From DATKYV01 sp035528275 (GTDB lineage: Bacteria; Acidobacteriota; Terriglobia; UBA7540), in NCBI GenBank assembly GCA_035528275.1, contig DATKYV010000120.1, forward strand, positions 1-5,832: DNA of 5,832 nucleotides, given 5' to 3'. Of this stretch, positions 5,661 to 5,832 are shown one piece after another. The notes under the pieces are model-generated. The model searched no databases. It had not been told where the DNA came from and saw only the letters and a list, made by a program, of their open reading frames with translations. Made by a program: the position numbers and the translations under genes. The stretch's first letter is position 1. Every line of letters begins with the position of its first letter.

Positions 5661-5756
5661 CAGCTCAACCAGTTTGCGTAGGTTTTCGCCGGCCAGGATA
5701 GCTCCCGCATACCCAGCGTTCGCTCGGAAAGAAAAACGGCGACGGGGTAATCAACT

Positions 5757-5786
5757 AATGTAACGCGCCGCGTGAGGGATTGGCAA
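5757..5786 (-). promoter_or_regulatory. Possible sigma70-type promoter of mazG
   Basis: On the minus strand TTGCCA (5786-5781), an 18-base spacer and TACATT (5762-5757) match the -35 and -10 consensus at five and four of six positions. Transcription would begin near 5750, which is 54 bases before the CTG at 5696 and 90 bases before the GTG at 5660. It would serve mazG and possibly the downstream genes. The rest of the sequence to the window edge (5787-5832) shows nothing I can assign. Confidence 0.42.
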
Positions 5787-5832
5787 TAGAGGGTCGAGGC
5801 CGGTGGTGGTTGAGAAGGCCGGTTTGCTGTAG

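Noticed and set aside
4842..5681. Long plus-strand open frame (279 codons) lying antisense across almost all of mazG.
   Set aside because: It is a mirror of a well-supported MazG coding frame in GC-rich DNA, where antisense frames stay open by codon bias. Its translation shows no recognisable family motif.
5751..5831. Short minus-strand frame open from the window edge to a TGA at 5751-5753, possibly the C-terminus of an upstream gene.
   Set aside because: Only about 26 codons are visible, another frame in the same stretch is also open, and no family is recognisable. The proposed mazG promoter also overlaps it.
1..5832. Search for a defence, toxin-antitoxin, phage or secretion system.
   Set aside because: All six genes belong to common metabolic or housekeeping families. 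MazG was considered as part of a stress or toxin module, but no mazEF or relA gene is present.

Overview
The window is a stretch of ordinary bacterial chromosome, GC-rich by eye and densely coding. It has six protein genes, no RNA gene, no mobile element and no CRISPR array. The mix of genes (GlcD-type oxidase, rhomboid protease, isocitrate/isopropylmalate dehydrogenase-family enzyme, EamA permease, MenC/NSAR enolase, MazG) and several starts without a Shine-Dalgarno sequence would suit an Acidobacteriota-like genome. That is an inference from protein style and cannot be settled here.

Layout: (1) 1-471, minus strand: the N-terminal third of a glycolate-oxidase-type FAD subunit, cut by the window edge. 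(2) 472-746: a divergent intergenic region with a good sigma70-type promoter for the glcD-like gene, a short inverted repeat over its predicted start point, a perfect 8-bp inverted repeat, and a weak -10-like element directly before the next gene. (3) 747-1454, plus strand: an intact rhomboid intramembrane serine protease. (4) 1517-5660, minus strand: four genes transcribed in the order mazG, menC/NSAR-like enolase, EamA transporter, isocitrate/isopropylmalate dehydrogenase-family enzyme. The enolase and transporter genes overlap by 8 bases and look translationally coupled. The transporter and the dehydrogenase are separated by 101 bases that carry a heptanucleotide tandem repeat. mazG and the enolase gene are separated by 160 bases that begin with a large nested inverted repeat. 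(5) 5661-5832: the mazG leader with a plausible promoter.

How the genes work together: the enolase-superfamily enzyme (o-succinylbenzoate synthase and/or N-succinylamino acid racemase), the permease and the dehydrogenase could form a small metabolite-handling group, but no other menaquinone or N-acyl-amino-acid gene is visible to fix the substrate. MazG is a housekeeping NTP pyrophosphatase that may only share the transcript. I found no evidence of a new defence, mobile or secretion system. The items most worth a second look are the nested hairpin between mazG and menC, the heptamer repeat before the dehydrogenase, the missing canonical start of mazG, and the NSAR-versus-OSBS question.
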